From Sphingorhabdus sp. EL138 (lineage in GTDB: Bacteria; Pseudomonadota; Alphaproteobacteria; Sphingomonadales; Sphingomonadaceae), in NCBI RefSeq assembly GCF_945862485.1, contig NZ_CAMAYF010000004.1:62001-126000 (forward strand): DNA of 64,000 bases, written 5' to 3'. Of the stretch, positions 9,631 to 19,838 are shown in pieces. The notes under the pieces were generated by a model that was not told where the DNA came from, searched no databases, and saw nothing but the letters and a program-made list of their open reading frames with translations. A program made the position numbers and the translations under genes. Numbering within the stretch: the first letter of the stretch is position 1; each line of letters opens with the position of its first letter.

Positions 9631-9894
9631 CGTTCTGCAGCTATTTTAGCGCATTGTTTCAGTTCTCTACCGGTCCCCACCGGCGGGTCTGATTTTTCTC
9701 CCTGAACCATCGGCCATTTCGGGCTCTCGACGAATTCGATCACTGCATCTGCCTTTGCGATGGGCTTTGCAAACGGAACCAGACTCTGCCCAACGCTTTT
9801 TTAAATGCTGTTGCGCCGCTGCAACAATACTTGCCAGTTGTCATGGCGGAACCTAAGGACAATCCATGCCTAAAACATGGATGAGTGTCCGCAC
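9631..9894. other. Gap without a recognised gene (hsp20 to lolC)
   Basis: I see no convincing protein here. A minus-strand 63-codon frame with a GTG start runs straight through the terminator-like hairpin and resembles nothing I know. A short CCGG/CCGG hairpin lies at about 9670-9683. Just before lolC, GGAC...CCATG and CATGG...GTCC (9857-9890) form an imperfect palindrome that encloses an alternative lolC ATG at 9877. The gap may hold a small RNA on the minus strand. Confidence 0.4.
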
Positions 9895-11145
9895 ATGATA
9901 TTGTCGCGATATGAATATATGGTCGCACGCCGGTATCTGCTCCCAGGTAAGGGTGAGGGCTTTATTTTCTTAGTCGCCAGTATCAGCCTCGTTGCGGTTG
10001 CATTGGGTGTCGCGGCGTTGATCATCGTGATGAGTGTGATGAACGGTTTTCGTGCCGAATTATTTGACAAGATCGTTGGCCTGAATGGGCATGCCGTGGT
10101 TCAAGGCTATGGCGGTCGCTTGCAAGATTGGCGTCAAATTCTCACTGATGTGAGGCAGACCGATGGTGTCACCGAAGCAACGGCGTTGATCGAGCAACCA
10201 TTGCTAACGACCTTCAATGGCCGGGTTGAGGCCATTTTGGCGCGCGGCATGTCGGTAAATGATATTCTGAAAAACGACACGTTGGAGGGCAAAACCGTCG
10301 CCGGCGATTTGCGCAGGTTAAACCCCAATGAAGACAAGGTTGCGATTGGGTCGCGGCTTGCCCAAAATTTGGGCGTTCAGGTCGGGCAGAGCGTCACGAT
10401 CATCAACCCTGCCGGTCGCACCACGCCTTTTGGTACCGTGCCGCGTGAGATATCCTATGAGGTCGCGGCTATCTTTGAAGTGGGCGTGTATGATTATGAC
10501 AAAGCGTTTGTGATCATGCCTATCGAACGCGCGCAAATCCTCATGCTAATGGGGGATGAAATCGGCATGATCGAAATCAAGACGGAAAATCCGGACAAGG
10601 TGAATCAGATTCTCATGCCCTTATTGCCCAGGCTTGAGTATAAGGGCCAGATTGTCGACTGGAAAAGCATGAATGCATCCTTGTTCGAGGCTTTGGCGGT
10701 TGAGCGTGTCGCGATGTTTGTCGTGCTGTCGATTATCGTGCTTGTTGCCGTGTTCAACATCTTATCGTCATTGATTATGCTCGTGCGCGCCAAAACCCGC
10801 GATATTGCTATATTGCGGACCATGGGGGCGTCGCGAAAATCGCTGCTGAAGATATTTATGACTGTCGGCTTATTGATTGGTTCGTCGGGGATTGTGCTCG
10901 GCATGATATTGGGCGCGATATTCCTGTATTTCCGGCAATCGGTCGTGAACTTCATTCAATTTGTGACGGGCCAGAATTTATGGGACCCATCGATCCGGTT
11001 CCTAACCGAGTTGCCGTCGCGCACCGACCCGATTGAAGTGCTGGCGATTTGCGGACTGGCTTTGCTGTTCAGCTTCCTTGCAACCTTGTACCCGGCGCTC
11101 AAGGCGGCAAGTACCGACCCAGTTCAGGTGCTGCGTTATGAATAA
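9895..11145 (+). CDS. lolC: Lipoprotein-releasing ABC transporter permease (LolC/LolE family)
   Basis: Inner-membrane permease that releases lipoproteins to the LolA chaperone. The 416-residue protein has an N-terminal transmembrane helix (about residues 22-48), a large periplasmic MacB/Lol-type domain (about 50-270) and three C-terminal helices (about 275-300, 320-350, 380-405), with the conserved [13 protein letters not shown] and [15 protein letters not shown] coupling region. The start [15 protein letters not shown] at 9895 matches the family; ATG at 9877 would add six residues. It overlaps lolD by 8 bases. Only one permease gene is present, so it probably acts as a homodimer, as is common outside enterobacteria. 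Confidence 0.93.
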   Translation: MILSRYEYMVARRYLLPGKGEGFIFLVASISLVAVALGVAALIIVMSVMNGFRAELFDKIVGLNGHAVVQGYGGRLQDWRQILTDVRQTDGVTEATALIEQPLLTTFNGRVEAILARGMSVNDILKNDTLEGKTVAGDLRRLNPNEDKVAIGSRLAQNLGVQVGQSVTIINPAGRTTPFGTVPREISYEVAAIFEVGVYDYDKAFVIMPIERAQILMLMGDEIGMIEIKTENPDKVNQILMPLLPRLEYKGQIVDWKSMNASLFEALAVERVAMFVVLSIIVLVAVFNILSSLIMLVRAKTRDIAILRTMGASRKSLLKIFMTVGLLIGSSGIVLGMILGAIFLYFRQSVVNFIQFVTGQNLWDPSIRFLTELPSRTDPIEVLAICGLALLFSFLATLYPALKAASTDPVQVLRYE

Positions 11146-11809
11146 TATCTTGGAACTTATCGATGTCCGCCGCAAATTTGTCCAAGGCGATGTAACCATC
11201 GAAGTCCTGCGCGGTGTGGACCTTGTTGTTGGGAAAGGTGAGCTGGTGGCTTTGCTTGGCCCATCGGGTTCCGGCAAATCGACTATGCTGCAAGCAATCG
11301 GCCTTTTGGAAGGTGGATTTTCAGGGTCGATCAAATTCGATGGTGAGGAAGTCAGCGCAGCCGGCGTGGATCGCCAAACCGAGATCCGCCGTCAAAAACT
11401 GGGCTTTGTATATCAATTTCACCATTTGCTGCCGGACTTTGACGCGTTGGAAAATGTGATTTTGCCGCAGTTGATTGCGGATGTCGCGCCCGATGTGGCG
11501 CTTGATCGCGCGACTTACTTGCTGGCTCAGTTGGGCCTGTCCGAACGGCTCCACCATCGGCCCTCAAAACTGTCGGGCGGGGAGCAGCAGCGCGTGGCCG
11601 TCGCTCGGGCATTGGCGAACCGACCAAAGCTGGTGCTGGCCGATGAGCCAACCGGCAATCTGGACGAGCATACGGCCGATATTGTGCTTGGTGAATTTAT
11701 GGCGCTGGTGCGTGAAGAGGACTCGTCAGCCATTGTTGCCACGCATAATGAGCGATTGGCTGCAAAGATGGACCGCGTCGTGCGCTTGCACGAAGGTAAG
11801 CTCGGATAA
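11138..11809 (+). CDS. lolD: Lipoprotein-releasing ABC transporter ATPase LolD
   Basis: ATPase that powers the Lol lipoprotein-release complex. The 223-residue ABC domain shows Walker [10 protein letters not shown] (about residues 40-48), a Q-loop, the signature [15 protein letters not shown] (about 142-156), Walker [12 protein letters not shown] and an H-loop in VATHNERLA. The start at 11138 ([14 protein letters not shown]) lies inside the end of lolC, giving an 8-base overlap and translational coupling; a longer in-frame extension reads through lolC and is not credible. The gene is followed by a glutathione peroxidase after 16 bases. Confidence 0.95.
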   Translation: MNNILELIDVRRKFVQGDVTIEVLRGVDLVVGKGELVALLGPSGSGKSTMLQAIGLLEGGFSGSIKFDGEEVSAAGVDRQTEIRRQKLGFVYQFHHLLPDFDALENVILPQLIADVAPDVALDRATYLLAQLGLSERLHHRPSKLSGGEQQRVAVARALANRPKLVLADEPTGNLDEHTADIVLGEFMALVREEDSSAIVATHNERLAAKMDRVVRLHEGKLG

Positions 11810-11825
11810 CAATAGGGGACGCTAA

Positions 11826-12314
11826 ATGTCAGTCTATGATTTCACAGTAAAAATGCCCGGTGGGGTTACTGAGGCCATGGCCGCGCATCAGGGCAAAGTT
11901 TTGCTGGTGGTAAACACGGCCTCCAAATGCGGTTTCACGCCGCAATATAAGGGGCTTGAGGCGCTGTATCGTAAGTATAAGGACCAAGGTCTCGAAATAT
12001 TGGCATTCCCGTGCAACCAGTTCGGTGCGCAGGAGCCTGGCGACGCGCAAGAAATTCAGAATTTCTGTTCGCTCACATATGATGTGTCGTTTCCATTGGC
12101 CGCGAAGATTGATGTGAACGGAACGGACGAAGATCCGCTGTGGCATTATCTGAAGCAGCAGCAAGCTGGCCTGTTGGGTTCGCGCGGAATCAAATGGAAC
12201 TTCACCAAATTTCTTGTGGATCGCAAAGGGAATGTCGTGGCTCGCCATGGCCCACAGGTAAAGCCAGAGGCGCTGGCCAAGGACATTGAAAAATTGCTCG
12301 CCGCAGCGGCTTGA
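11826..12314 (+). CDS. Glutathione peroxidase (cysteine type)
   Basis: Reduces hydrogen peroxide or lipid hydroperoxides using glutathione or thioredoxin. The 162-residue thioredoxin-fold protein has the peroxidatic Cys in VVNTASKCGFTPQY (about residue 37; Cys, not selenocysteine), the family block LAFPCNQFGAQEPG with the tetrad Gln and the putative resolving Cys region, and IKWNFTKFLVDRKG containing the conserved Trp-Asn. A GGGGAC element precedes the start by about 5 bases. It lies 16 bases after lolD and may be in its operon; glutathione reductase and a GST occur elsewhere in the window. Confidence 0.93.
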   Translation: MSVYDFTVKMPGGVTEAMAAHQGKVLLVVNTASKCGFTPQYKGLEALYRKYKDQGLEILAFPCNQFGAQEPGDAQEIQNFCSLTYDVSFPLAAKIDVNGTDEDPLWHYLKQQQAGLLGSRGIKWNFTKFLVDRKGNVVARHGPQVKPEALAKDIEKLLAAAA

Positions 12315-12376
12315 TTGTCCACAGCTTAGCCAAAAACAGACCTTGTCGAATCAGGCGCGTGTTCTAACGATGAGGC

Positions 12377-15300
12377 ATGGCTTATGTACCCTTCGTTCCT
12401 CTCCGCGTGTATTCCGCATACACCATATTGGAAGGCGCGATTGAGCCTAAGGCCATTGGCGAAACTGCAAAGAAGCTCGGCTTTCCCGCGATAGCGATTT
12501 GTGACCGTAATGGGTTGTATGGCGTCATGCCGTTTCAGGACAGCGCGAAATCATATGGCGTGCAGCCGATCATTGGCGCGTTGTTGGGTATCCGGCGCCC
12601 GACGTCCGACGGAAAGTTCATCCGCGATTGGTTGCCATTATTTGCCCAAGATGAAAGCGGTTATAACAATTTGTGCCGATTGGTTTCCTTGGCGCATTTG
12701 GACCGCCCAGAGGATCTTGACGCGCATGTGACGCTGGAACAGCTGGCGGATCATAAAGATGGCCTGATCGCGCTCACAGGGGGGGCAGAGGGTGCGTTGG
12801 CGCAATTGTTAAGTGCGGGGCAACATGATGCCGCATCCAGCTACCTGACGCGTCTTCAGGCGCTGTTTTCCGACCGTCTGTATATCGAACTCAGCAGGCG
12901 CAACGATGCGGTTGAAGAAGCGGCAGAAGATGCGCTGATTGACCTTGCGTACGCCCGCAACATTCCCTTGGTTGCCACCAATCCCGCCTTTTTTGCGGAA
13001 CCCGATTTCTTCGACGCGCATGACGCCATGCTGTGTATCTCGGACGGCACCTATATCGAAAGCGCGGACCGCCGCAGGAGCAGCCGGGACACGTGGATTA
13101 AAACGGGCAAGCAAATGGGGGAGTTGTTCGCCGATGTGCCCGAAGCATTGGCCAATACCCTAGTCATCGCCCAACGCTGCGCCGCACTCGCGCCCTATCG
13201 AAGCCCGATTCTGCCCAGCCTTGCCGGTGACAGAGCCGCCGAAGACGCACAATTGCGCGAAGACGGGCGGCTTGGGCTTGAAAAGCGACTTGAGATTGCG
13301 GGCATAACGGATCCCGCCGAACGGCAAGTCTATTTTGATCGGTTAAAGTTCGAGTCCGATGTCATCTGCGCCATGGGCTTTCCGGGCTACTTCCTTATCG
13401 TTGCCGATTTTATCAAATGGGCCAAGGAACAGGATATTGCCGTTGGTCCGGGTCGTGGATCGGGTGCAGGCTCACTGGTCGCTTGGGCGCTCACAATTAC
13501 CGATCTTGATCCCATAAAGCTCGGCCTTCTGTTCGAACGTTTTCTGAATCCCGACCGTGTGTCGATGCCTGACTTCGATATCGATTTTTGCGAAACGCGG
13601 CGTGGCGAAGTCATTCGTTATGTGCAGAAAAAATATGGATCGCGCCAGGTTGCGCAGATCATTACCTTTGGAAAGCTGAAGGCACGCGCGGTTTTGCGGG
13701 ACACAGGTCGCGTGCTACAAATGAGCTACGGGCAAGTTGATCGGCTGTGCAAGCAAGTGCCAAATCTGCCCGCTGATCCATGGGATTTGAAGCGCGCTTT
13801 GTCTGGCGTGGCAGAGTTGCGGGAAGAATATCGACGTGACGCGCAGGTGAAGCGGCTGTTCGACCTTGCGATGAAGTTGGAGGGCCTGCCGCGCCACAGT
13901 TCGACACATGCGGCCGGCGTGGTGATTGGCGATCGCGAATTGTCTGAATTGGCGCCTTTATACCGCGATCCGCGTTCGGACATGCCGGTCACGCAATTCG
14001 ACATGAAATATGTGGAAAGCGCTGGCCTCGTAAAATTCGACTTTTTGGGACTGAAGACGCTGTCCGTTCTGCAAAAGGGCAGCCATATGCTCGCCAAGCG
14101 CGGTGTAGAGGTTAATCTCGACTTGTTGCCGCATGATGATCTGGCTGTGTATGAACTTCTGCAGCGGGGCGATACTGTCGGTGTGTTCCAGTTGGAATCC
14201 GAAGGCATGCGCCGCACGCTCGCGGCGGTGAAGCCAACAAACTTTGGTGACATTATCGCGCTCGTGTCGCTCTATCGCCCGGGGCCAATGGACAATATTC
14301 CCATGTTTGGTCGCCGCAAGAATGGCGAGGAGAACATTGAATATCCGCACCCATTGCTGGAACCTGTTTTGAACGAAACTTACGGAATTTTCGTTTACCA
14401 AGAACAAGTTATGCAAGCCGCACAGATTTTGGCTGGCTACAGCCTTGGCGAAGCAGATCTGCTGCGCCGCGCTATGGGTAAAAAAATCCAAGCCGAAATG
14501 GACGCCCAGCGCGAACGCTTTGTCACGGGCTGCGCAACGCATGCGATCCCTCCCAACCGGGCGAACGAGCTGTTCGACTTGATCGATAAATTTGCAGGCT
14601 ATGGTTTTAACAAAAGCCATGCCGCCGCTTATGCAGTGCTAGCCTATCAAACGGCTTGGCTAAAGACGCACCATCCCGAAGAATTCTTTGCTGCCTCCAT
14701 GTGCTTCGACATGCACCAGACCGACAAGCTTGCAACCTTCATGGACGATATGCGCAGGCTTGATGTCATCTGTTTACAGCCGGACATTAACCGCAGCGAA
14801 GCCGAATTTACCGTAGAGACCAATGCGCATGGCGAACATGCGGTGCGCTATGCGTTGGGCGGCATCAAAAATGTCGGCGAACGGGCAATGGAAATATTGG
14901 TGGCGGAACGCGCGACGGCGGGGTTGTTCAAAAGCCTAGATGACTTTGCCAACCGCGTTGATTCAAGCCAGATCAACCGCCGAAGCCTTGAAAATCTCGC
15001 GGCTGCGGGGGCTTTTGATGCGTTGGAAGCAAATCGTGGCGCGGTACATGCGGCGGCGGAAACACTTTTGGCAGCTGCGCAATCCGCGCGCGATTCACGC
15101 GAAAGTGGGCAGGGCGGCCTGTTTGGTGCGGGCGGGTCCGACATGGCCGCGCTACGGGTCGACAGCAGCGTGCACTGGGCACCCGCCGAACACATGAACC
15201 AGGAAAAAGACGCGTTTGGCTTTTATTTCTCGGCACATCCTTGTTCGCAATATGATGCGCTGGCCATTAGCCATGGCGCAAAGCCTTATGCGGTTTGGCT

Positions 15301-15853
15301 CGAAAGCGGGCCAATACCCGAAGGTGTCCGCCGCGCCGCCACAATGTCGGCATTGATTGAAGGCGTCCGTTGGCGCGAATCGCGCAAGGGCAAGCGCTTC
15401 ATGATTGCGGATTTTTCGGACAATAGTGGCCAGTTTTCGGTGCGATGTTTTGACGAGGCGGTCGGCATGCAACTTGCCGATTGGGCAAAAGACGCAGAGT
15501 GCCTTTTGCTGCATTGCGAAATGGACATGCGGGCCGGCGATGAAACGCCAAGCTTTACGGTGAAAAGCGCCAAGGCCCTCTCTGGGTTGACCAGTGTGTC
15601 GCGTCTAAAAATGCAGTTGGATGTAACGCAAGAAGCAGCCATGGCGCAGCTCGCGCACATCGTCGCGCCATTGGATGGGGGGCGAAGCGAATTGGTCATT
15701 AAAACCCGCACCGCCGACGGACGTTGGGTGTATATCGTGCTGGGCCGCCGCTTTCAGATCGATGCATCTTTGTTGGACCAAGTGCGGATAATTGACGGTA
15801 TTGAAAATGTAGAGCTTGCACCATTGGGCCCTGTTTTGGCATTGGTGCACTGA
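12377..15853 (+). CDS. dnaE: DNA polymerase III alpha subunit
   Basis: Replicative polymerase catalytic subunit. The 1158-residue protein is family-normal and colinear with DnaE1: PHP domain (about residues 4-270), palm with PGRGSGAGSLVAWAL and the catalytic Asp motif PDFDIDFCETRRGEVI (about 395-410), a third carboxylate in FDFLGLKTL, the fingers and beta-binding region with SLYRPGPMDNIP and GKKIQAEM, helix-hairpin-helix (about 830-890) and a C-terminal OB fold (about 1000-1090). The first PHP metal motif, HLRVHS in many DnaE proteins, reads PLRVYS here, so the PHP nuclease is probably inactive and proofreading would depend on DnaQ. The length and C-terminal domains exclude the error-prone DnaE2. 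Confidence 0.97.
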   Translation: MAYVPFVPLRVYSAYTILEGAIEPKAIGETAKKLGFPAIAICDRNGLYGVMPFQDSAKSYGVQPIIGALLGIRRPTSDGKFIRDWLPLFAQDESGYNNLCRLVSLAHLDRPEDLDAHVTLEQLADHKDGLIALTGGAEGALAQLLSAGQHDAASSYLTRLQALFSDRLYIELSRRNDAVEEAAEDALIDLAYARNIPLVATNPAFFAEPDFFDAHDAMLCISDGTYIESADRRRSSRDTWIKTGKQMGELFADVPEALANTLVIAQRCAALAPYRSPILPSLAGDRAAEDAQLREDGRLGLEKRLEIAGITDPAERQVYFDRLKFESDVICAMGFPGYFLIVADFIKWAKEQDIAVGPGRGSGAGSLVAWALTITDLDPIKLGLLFERFLNPDRVSMPDFDIDFCETRRGEVIRYVQKKYGSRQVAQIITFGKLKARAVLRDTGRVLQMSYGQVDRLCKQVPNLPADPWDLKRALSGVAELREEYRRDAQVKRLFDLAMKLEGLPRHSSTHAAGVVIGDRELSELAPLYRDPRSDMPVTQFDMKYVESAGLVKFDFLGLKTLSVLQKGSHMLAKRGVEVNLDLLPHDDLAVYELLQRGDTVGVFQLESEGMRRTLAAVKPTNFGDIIALVSLYRPGPMDNIPMFGRRKNGEENIEYPHPLLEPVLNETYGIFVYQEQVMQAAQILAGYSLGEADLLRRAMGKKIQAEMDAQRERFVTGCATHAIPPNRANELFDLIDKFAGYGFNKSHAAAYAVLAYQTAWLKTHHPEEFFAASMCFDMHQTDKLATFMDDMRRLDVICLQPDINRSEAEFTVETNAHGEHAVRYALGGIKNVGERAMEILVAERATAGLFKSLDDFANRVDSSQINRRSLENLAAAGAFDALEANRGAVHAAAETLLAAAQSARDSRESGQGGLFGAGGSDMAALRVDSSVHWAPAEHMNQEKDAFGFYFSAHPCSQYDALAISHGAKPYAVWLESGPIPEGVRRAATMSALIEGVRWRESRKGKRFMIADFSDNSGQFSVRCFDEAVGMQLADWAKDAECLLLHCEMDMRAGDETPSFTVKSAKALSGLTSVSRLKMQLDVTQEAAMAQLAHIVAPLDGGRSELVIKTRTADGRWVYIVLGRRFQIDASLLDQVRIIDGIENVELAPLGPVLALVH

Positions 15854-15882
15854 ACTGCGAAAATCGTAGACAGAAATGGCGT

Positions 15883-15898
15883 CTGCAGTAATCTGCAG
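15883..15898. promoter_or_regulatory. Palindrome upstream of acyl-CoA ligase gene
   Basis: CTGCAG-TAAT-CTGCAG lies 24 bases before the ligase start in the dnaE-ligase gap. It can act as a dyad operator or form a hairpin just ahead of the ribosome site. PhaR-type regulators bind CTGC/GCAG dyads, but that link is a guess. Confidence 0.3.
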
Positions 15899-15921
15899 CG
15901 GTGTAAGAGGGAGAGATTGTG

Positions 15922-17520
15922 ATGCACGGCACCATGCAAGATTGGGACCTTCGCGTTCCACGTTTGATCGACTACGCAGCGCGTGAGCATGGCCAGCGCG
16001 AAATCGTGACGCGTTGGACCGACGGTACTATTGAGCGCACAAATTGGTCTGGCGTCTCCACCGAAGCGCGCAAATTAGCGCAAGCCTTTGCCGGCCTTGG
16101 CCTGCAAAAAGGGGATCGCATTGCTACCTTTGCAATGAACCATCACCGGCATTTGGCGGCTTGGTATGGCGCGATTGGCTTTGGCGGGGTCATCCACACC
16201 GTGAACGTTCGGCTGTTTGATGAAGACCTAATCTACATCATGAACCATGCCGAGGATAAGGTGTTGATGTATGACGCAATGTTCCAGCCCATTATCGACC
16301 GATTGAAGCCGCATCTGAAGACCGTTGAGCATTATGTTATATTTGATCGCGATGACAGCTATGGCGCGTTCATTGCGGACCAAGACGGCAATTACGAATG
16401 GGCATCCGGCGACGAACGTGACGCATGTATGTTGTGTTACACCAGCGGGACAACGGGCAATCCAAAGGGTGTTTTATATCAACACCGCTCGACCATGTTG
16501 CATGCCATGGCGGAAATCGCGCCCGCCATTTTTGATCTTAGCCCGCAGTCGGCATTGTTGCCTATCGTGCCGATGTTCCATGCGGCGAGCTGGGGCTTGC
16601 CCTTTGCGGGCGCAGCGGCAGGCGTCAAGTTTGTGTTTTCTACCACTAATGACGCCGCAACCTTGCATGGCTTAATGCTGCAAGAGGGCATAACCCATAG
16701 CGCAGGCGTACCTACAGTATGGCTCGCAATGTTCGCGCATCTGGATGCAGAGGAGGCAGCGGGACGTGACGCGACGCTGGGCAAGCTGCGCTTGGTAACG
16801 ATTGGCGGGTCGGCTGCGCCGCGGGCTATGATCGAGCGCTTGATGACGTCGGGCGTGCGCGTTTCCCATGCATGGGGCATGACCGAAACATCACCTATTG
16901 GTACAATGGGTGCGCCGACCCCCGATTGGGACGATTTAACGCTGGAGCAGCAAATCGATATCGTGTGTAAGCAAGGCCGCACGCCATTTGGTGTCGAGCT
17001 GCGCGTGATCGATAAGAACGGCAATGTTGCACCGCGTGATGGGGTGACATCTGGCGCGCTGCAGATACGCGGGCCATGGGTCATTAAACGCTATTTCAAG
17101 GCCGAGGCGGACGCGGTTGACGCTGATCAGTGGTTTGATACCGGCGATGTTTCTGTGCTGCATCCGGACGGTACAATGCAGATCACCGACCGTGTGAAGG
17201 ATGTCATCAAATCGGGCGGTGAGTGGATCAGTTCGGTTGAGCTCGAGAATATCGCGGTTGGTTGTCCCGGCATTGCCGAAGCAGGTGCAATTGGTATTCC
17301 ACATCCTAAATGGGATGAGCGGCCCGTTCTGATTGCCGTGAAGAAACCCGGAGCGGACATCAATGAAGCGACCGTAAAGGCTTATTTGGCCGAACGTATC
17401 GTCAAATGGTGGATGCCTGACCGCGTCCTGTTTGTGGACGAACTGCCGCACACAGGTACTGGCAAAATCCAAAAGGTTGAACTTCGCGCGCAGTTTAAGG
17501 ATTTTGTGCTCGAGGATTAA
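15922..17520 (+). CDS. Long-chain fatty-acid--CoA ligase (AMP-forming)
   Basis: Activates a fatty acid to acyl-CoA through an acyl-adenylate. The 532-residue ANL-superfamily protein shows the P-loop [12 protein letters not shown] (about residues 172-183), [12 protein letters not shown] (A5 motif, about 315), the TGD motif WFDTGDV (about 408), hinge [14 protein letters not shown] and the C-terminal catalytic Lys in GTGKIQK (about 512-518). It most resembles the FadD-like group acting on medium or long chains, but substrate cannot be read from sequence. The ATG at 15922 sits 7 bases after GGGAGAG; a GTG one codon earlier is equally open. Confidence 0.9.
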   Translation: MHGTMQDWDLRVPRLIDYAAREHGQREIVTRWTDGTIERTNWSGVSTEARKLAQAFAGLGLQKGDRIATFAMNHHRHLAAWYGAIGFGGVIHTVNVRLFDEDLIYIMNHAEDKVLMYDAMFQPIIDRLKPHLKTVEHYVIFDRDDSYGAFIADQDGNYEWASGDERDACMLCYTSGTTGNPKGVLYQHRSTMLHAMAEIAPAIFDLSPQSALLPIVPMFHAASWGLPFAGAAAGVKFVFSTTNDAATLHGLMLQEGITHSAGVPTVWLAMFAHLDAEEAAGRDATLGKLRLVTIGGSAAPRAMIERLMTSGVRVSHAWGMTETSPIGTMGAPTPDWDDLTLEQQIDIVCKQGRTPFGVELRVIDKNGNVAPRDGVTSGALQIRGPWVIKRYFKAEADAVDADQWFDTGDVSVLHPDGTMQITDRVKDVIKSGGEWISSVELENIAVGCPGIAEAGAIGIPHPKWDERPVLIAVKKPGADINEATVKAYLAERIVKWWMPDRVLFVDELPHTGTGKIQKVELRAQFKDFVLED

Positions 17521-17569
17521 GGCCGCTGTTGCGTTCCTGTGGTAAAATAGTCTGCGTAAGCCGTCTACA

Positions 17570-18097
17570 TTATGTTTCGCGCAAGCGAGGCATCAGTTCC
17601 ACAAAATTGCAGGGACGATGGCGGCTGTCGAGTTGATGAACCAAAATCTGGTCCCAACCATCTTTGACTGCTCCATTTGAGCCTGGAAGAGCAAAAATAT
17701 ACGTGCCCTCCGCCAGCACCGCACAGGCGCGCGACTGCACGGTGGATGTGCCGATGCTTGCAAAGCTTAACCAGCGGAACAGCTCACCAAAGCCTGGAAT
17801 ATCCTTGGTCTTTACGCGGTCAAGCGCCTCAGGTGTAACATCGCGTCCGGTCAGTCCAGTACCGCCGGTTGAAATAACCACGTCAATACTGTCGTCACCG
17901 ATCCATTGATGCAACTGCGTAGTGATTAACGCAGTGTCGTCGCGCAGAATGGCACGATCAGCGATTTTGTGCCCGGCGACGACGATCCGTTCGGCCAAGA
18001 TATCGCCGCTGGTGTCGTTCTCAATGCCCCGAGTGTCTGATACAGTTAGGAGCGCGATATTTACCGGCTTGAACGTCCTGTTTTCATCGAGCGGCAA
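17570..18097 (-). CDS. moaB: Molybdenum cofactor biosynthesis protein MoaB
   Basis: MogA/MoaB-type protein, thought to adenylylate molybdopterin before molybdate insertion. The 175-residue protein carries LLTVSDTRG, the nucleotide-binding ISTGGTGLTGRDVTPEA (about residues 92-108) and ALPGSNGAVKDGWD near the C-terminus. It is last in a minus-strand operon behind the lytic transglycosylase, whose 3' end it overlaps by 14 bases, and it converges on the acyl-CoA ligase gene. moaC lies at the far left of the window, so cofactor genes are dispersed. MoaB rather than MogA is favoured by length, but the paralogues are hard to separate. Confidence 0.92.
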   Translation of the reverse strand: MPLDENRTFKPVNIALLTVSDTRGIENDTSGDILAERIVVAGHKIADRAILRDDTALITTQLHQWIGDDSIDVVISTGGTGLTGRDVTPEALDRVKTKDIPGFGELFRWLSFASIGTSTVQSRACAVLAEGTYIFALPGSNGAVKDGWDQILVHQLDSRHRPCNFVELMPRLRET

Positions 18098-19838
18098 TGA
18101 CGCCTCCTGTCATCCTGCGCGCGGTGACAACGCCATTGGCATCGGGAAATTTCGGCCACATATATTGGGCTAGGCCCTTCAAGCTTCCTGAAGCTCGGTT
18201 CTCGCGCATCTCGTACATCCAGTAATTTCTTAAGATGATCGCCACATAGCCGCGCGTTTCCCAATAAGGGATAGACTCAATGAACAGCAGCGGATCGCCA
18301 TTGTCGCGTATCTCGCTGTTCCAGCGTGCCACAGGGGACGGCCCTGCATTATAGGCAGCGATCACCTTTGGCAGTAGCCCGCCCGTTGTAGGCAAGTCCC
18401 GCAGCTTTTCCAAATAGGATTGCCCATATTCCAAATTGATAGCCGGACGGTCCAATTCGGATGCCGTGAAGAATGCACCGCGCGCCCGCGCAAGGTCCTG
18501 AGCCGTTCCGGGACGAACCTGCATGAGGCCGCGTGCGCCAGCAGGGCTGATCACGTCTGTGCGAAAATTGGATTCTTGCAGCGTGTGGGCATAAATCAAG
18601 GATGGCGTGACACGCCAACCACCGGTTGGTTCCCAATTTGGTAGGGGATAACGTGCCGTTGCGTTGCTCTGGTCACGTGATGGACCATAATGGCCGAACC
18701 AAAATTGCGTTGAAGCCAAGTTTAACGAACCCGCCAACTGCGATAGGTTTGCATGTTGCCGTACATCCCCAATTCTTGCCTGATGACGCAGTGCCGAATC
18801 CGCCAGCTTATTCTGGCCAATTTCGGCCAGCGATACGGCCAAGACGGCGTTCGGCTGGTTTTTCAAACTCGCCCAATCCAACTTGACGACTTTGGCGACC
18901 TTACGCGCGATCGGTTCCATTCCAAGCGCTTCGCTGGCTAGTAAACCATAAAAGGTTTCCGACAGCTGTGCAGCCTTTTGCATCTTGGACTGCATATATT
19001 GCGGCTGTTTTGCGGCCATCGCCGCGCGTGCGCCCCAGAATAGGCCCGCGGCCTTTAAGTCATCGTTATTGGCCAAGCGGCCAACATGATCAAAGGCGTT
19101 ATAGGCTTCAGCATAATCGCCGAGCCTCCAAGAGGCGAGACCAAGTACCCAACTGGCCTGCGTACCCCACTCACCGCCAGCAACTTGTGCAACAGCAGAA
19201 AGGCGCTTTGCGGAAGCATCGTCATTTTCGATATAATAAGACCAAGCCACACGATAGCGCAATTCTGTGAGCGCCTCAGGCGACAATTCAAATGCTTTGC
19301 TCTCCAAAAATAGTTCGGCAGCAAAAGGTTGGTCATTTTTAATAAACACCTGCAACTCGGCTCTTATACTATCACTTGCCTTATTTGCAGGTAAATCTCT
19401 TTTTGGTGCGCCACCCAGCCATGAAAAACGCCGAATGCCGGGCCGTTCGGGAAGCATCTCCAAGCCGCGCTTGCGGGCCATAGTCGCCAATTGTTCAGCC
19501 TGTGGCAAATAAGGTGCAGCCTCAAGCAGGGCTTGTAACTGCTCTGCCTCTACCTTTGGACTATTGGGTGCAATAAATAATTCCGCGCGCGCCATCGCGG
19601 ACATCGGACCTTGTGGCGCCGCATCAATCATGCGCGCAGCCTCATCCCATTTTTCTGCCCGAATAGTGTCGTAGATCGCCGTAAAAATGGCCTTTTCTTG
19701 TGCGCTTAGAACATTGGGTGCTGGCTGGGAGGAAACAACAGTACGAAATCCACCGCTGGTGTTCGCCTGAGCTGTCGCAAAGGGTGTGCAAGCCAAGGCA
19801 ACAGCTAACCGCAGCGCGTTAGTTTTTGTCAGGCTCAT
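18084..19838 (-). CDS. Soluble lytic murein transglycosylase (Slt family 1)
   Basis: Periplasmic enzyme that cleaves peptidoglycan glycan strands to 1,6-anhydromuramoyl ends. The 584-residue protein has a signal peptide (about residues 1-26, ALRLAVALACTPFATAQA), a long alpha-superhelical Slt70-like U domain (about 40-400) and a C-terminal SLT lysozyme-like domain (about 420-560) with catalytic Glu in HTLQESNFR, GARGLMQVRPGTA, LEYGQSYL and IAAYNAGPSPVARW. The start at 19838 overlaps the upstream gene stop (ATGA); an upstream in-frame ATG would lie inside that gene and spoil the signal peptide. Confidence 0.93.
   Translation of the reverse strand: MSLTKTNALRLAVALACTPFATAQANTSGGFRTVVSSQPAPNVLSAQEKAIFTAIYDTIRAEKWDEAARMIDAAPQGPMSAMARAELFIAPNSPKVEAEQLQALLEAAPYLPQAEQLATMARKRGLEMLPERPGIRRFSWLGGAPKRDLPANKASDSIRAELQVFIKNDQPFAAELFLESKAFELSPEALTELRYRVAWSYYIENDDASAKRLSAVAQVAGGEWGTQASWVLGLASWRLGDYAEAYNAFDHVGRLANNDDLKAAGLFWGARAAMAAKQPQYMQSKMQKAAQLSETFYGLLASEALGMEPIARKVAKVVKLDWASLKNQPNAVLAVSLAEIGQNKLADSALRHQARIGDVRQHANLSQLAGSLNLASTQFWFGHYGPSRDQSNATARYPLPNWEPTGGWRVTPSLIYAHTLQESNFRTDVISPAGARGLMQVRPGTAQDLARARGAFFTASELDRPAINLEYGQSYLEKLRDLPTTGGLLPKVIAAYNAGPSPVARWNSEIRDNGDPLLFIESIPYWETRGYVAIILRNYWMYEMRENRASGSLKGLAQYMWPKFPDANGVVTARRMTGGVIAAR

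Noticed and set aside
9552-9743. Minus-strand 63-codon frame upstream of hsp20
   Set aside because: GTG start without a ribosome site, reads through a terminator-like hairpin and across the sigma32-like promoter side of hsp20, no recognisable domain.
13958-14620. Long antisense frame (220 codons) opposite dnaE
   Set aside because: Lies entirely within the conserved polymerase core; explained by codon bias on the complementary strand.
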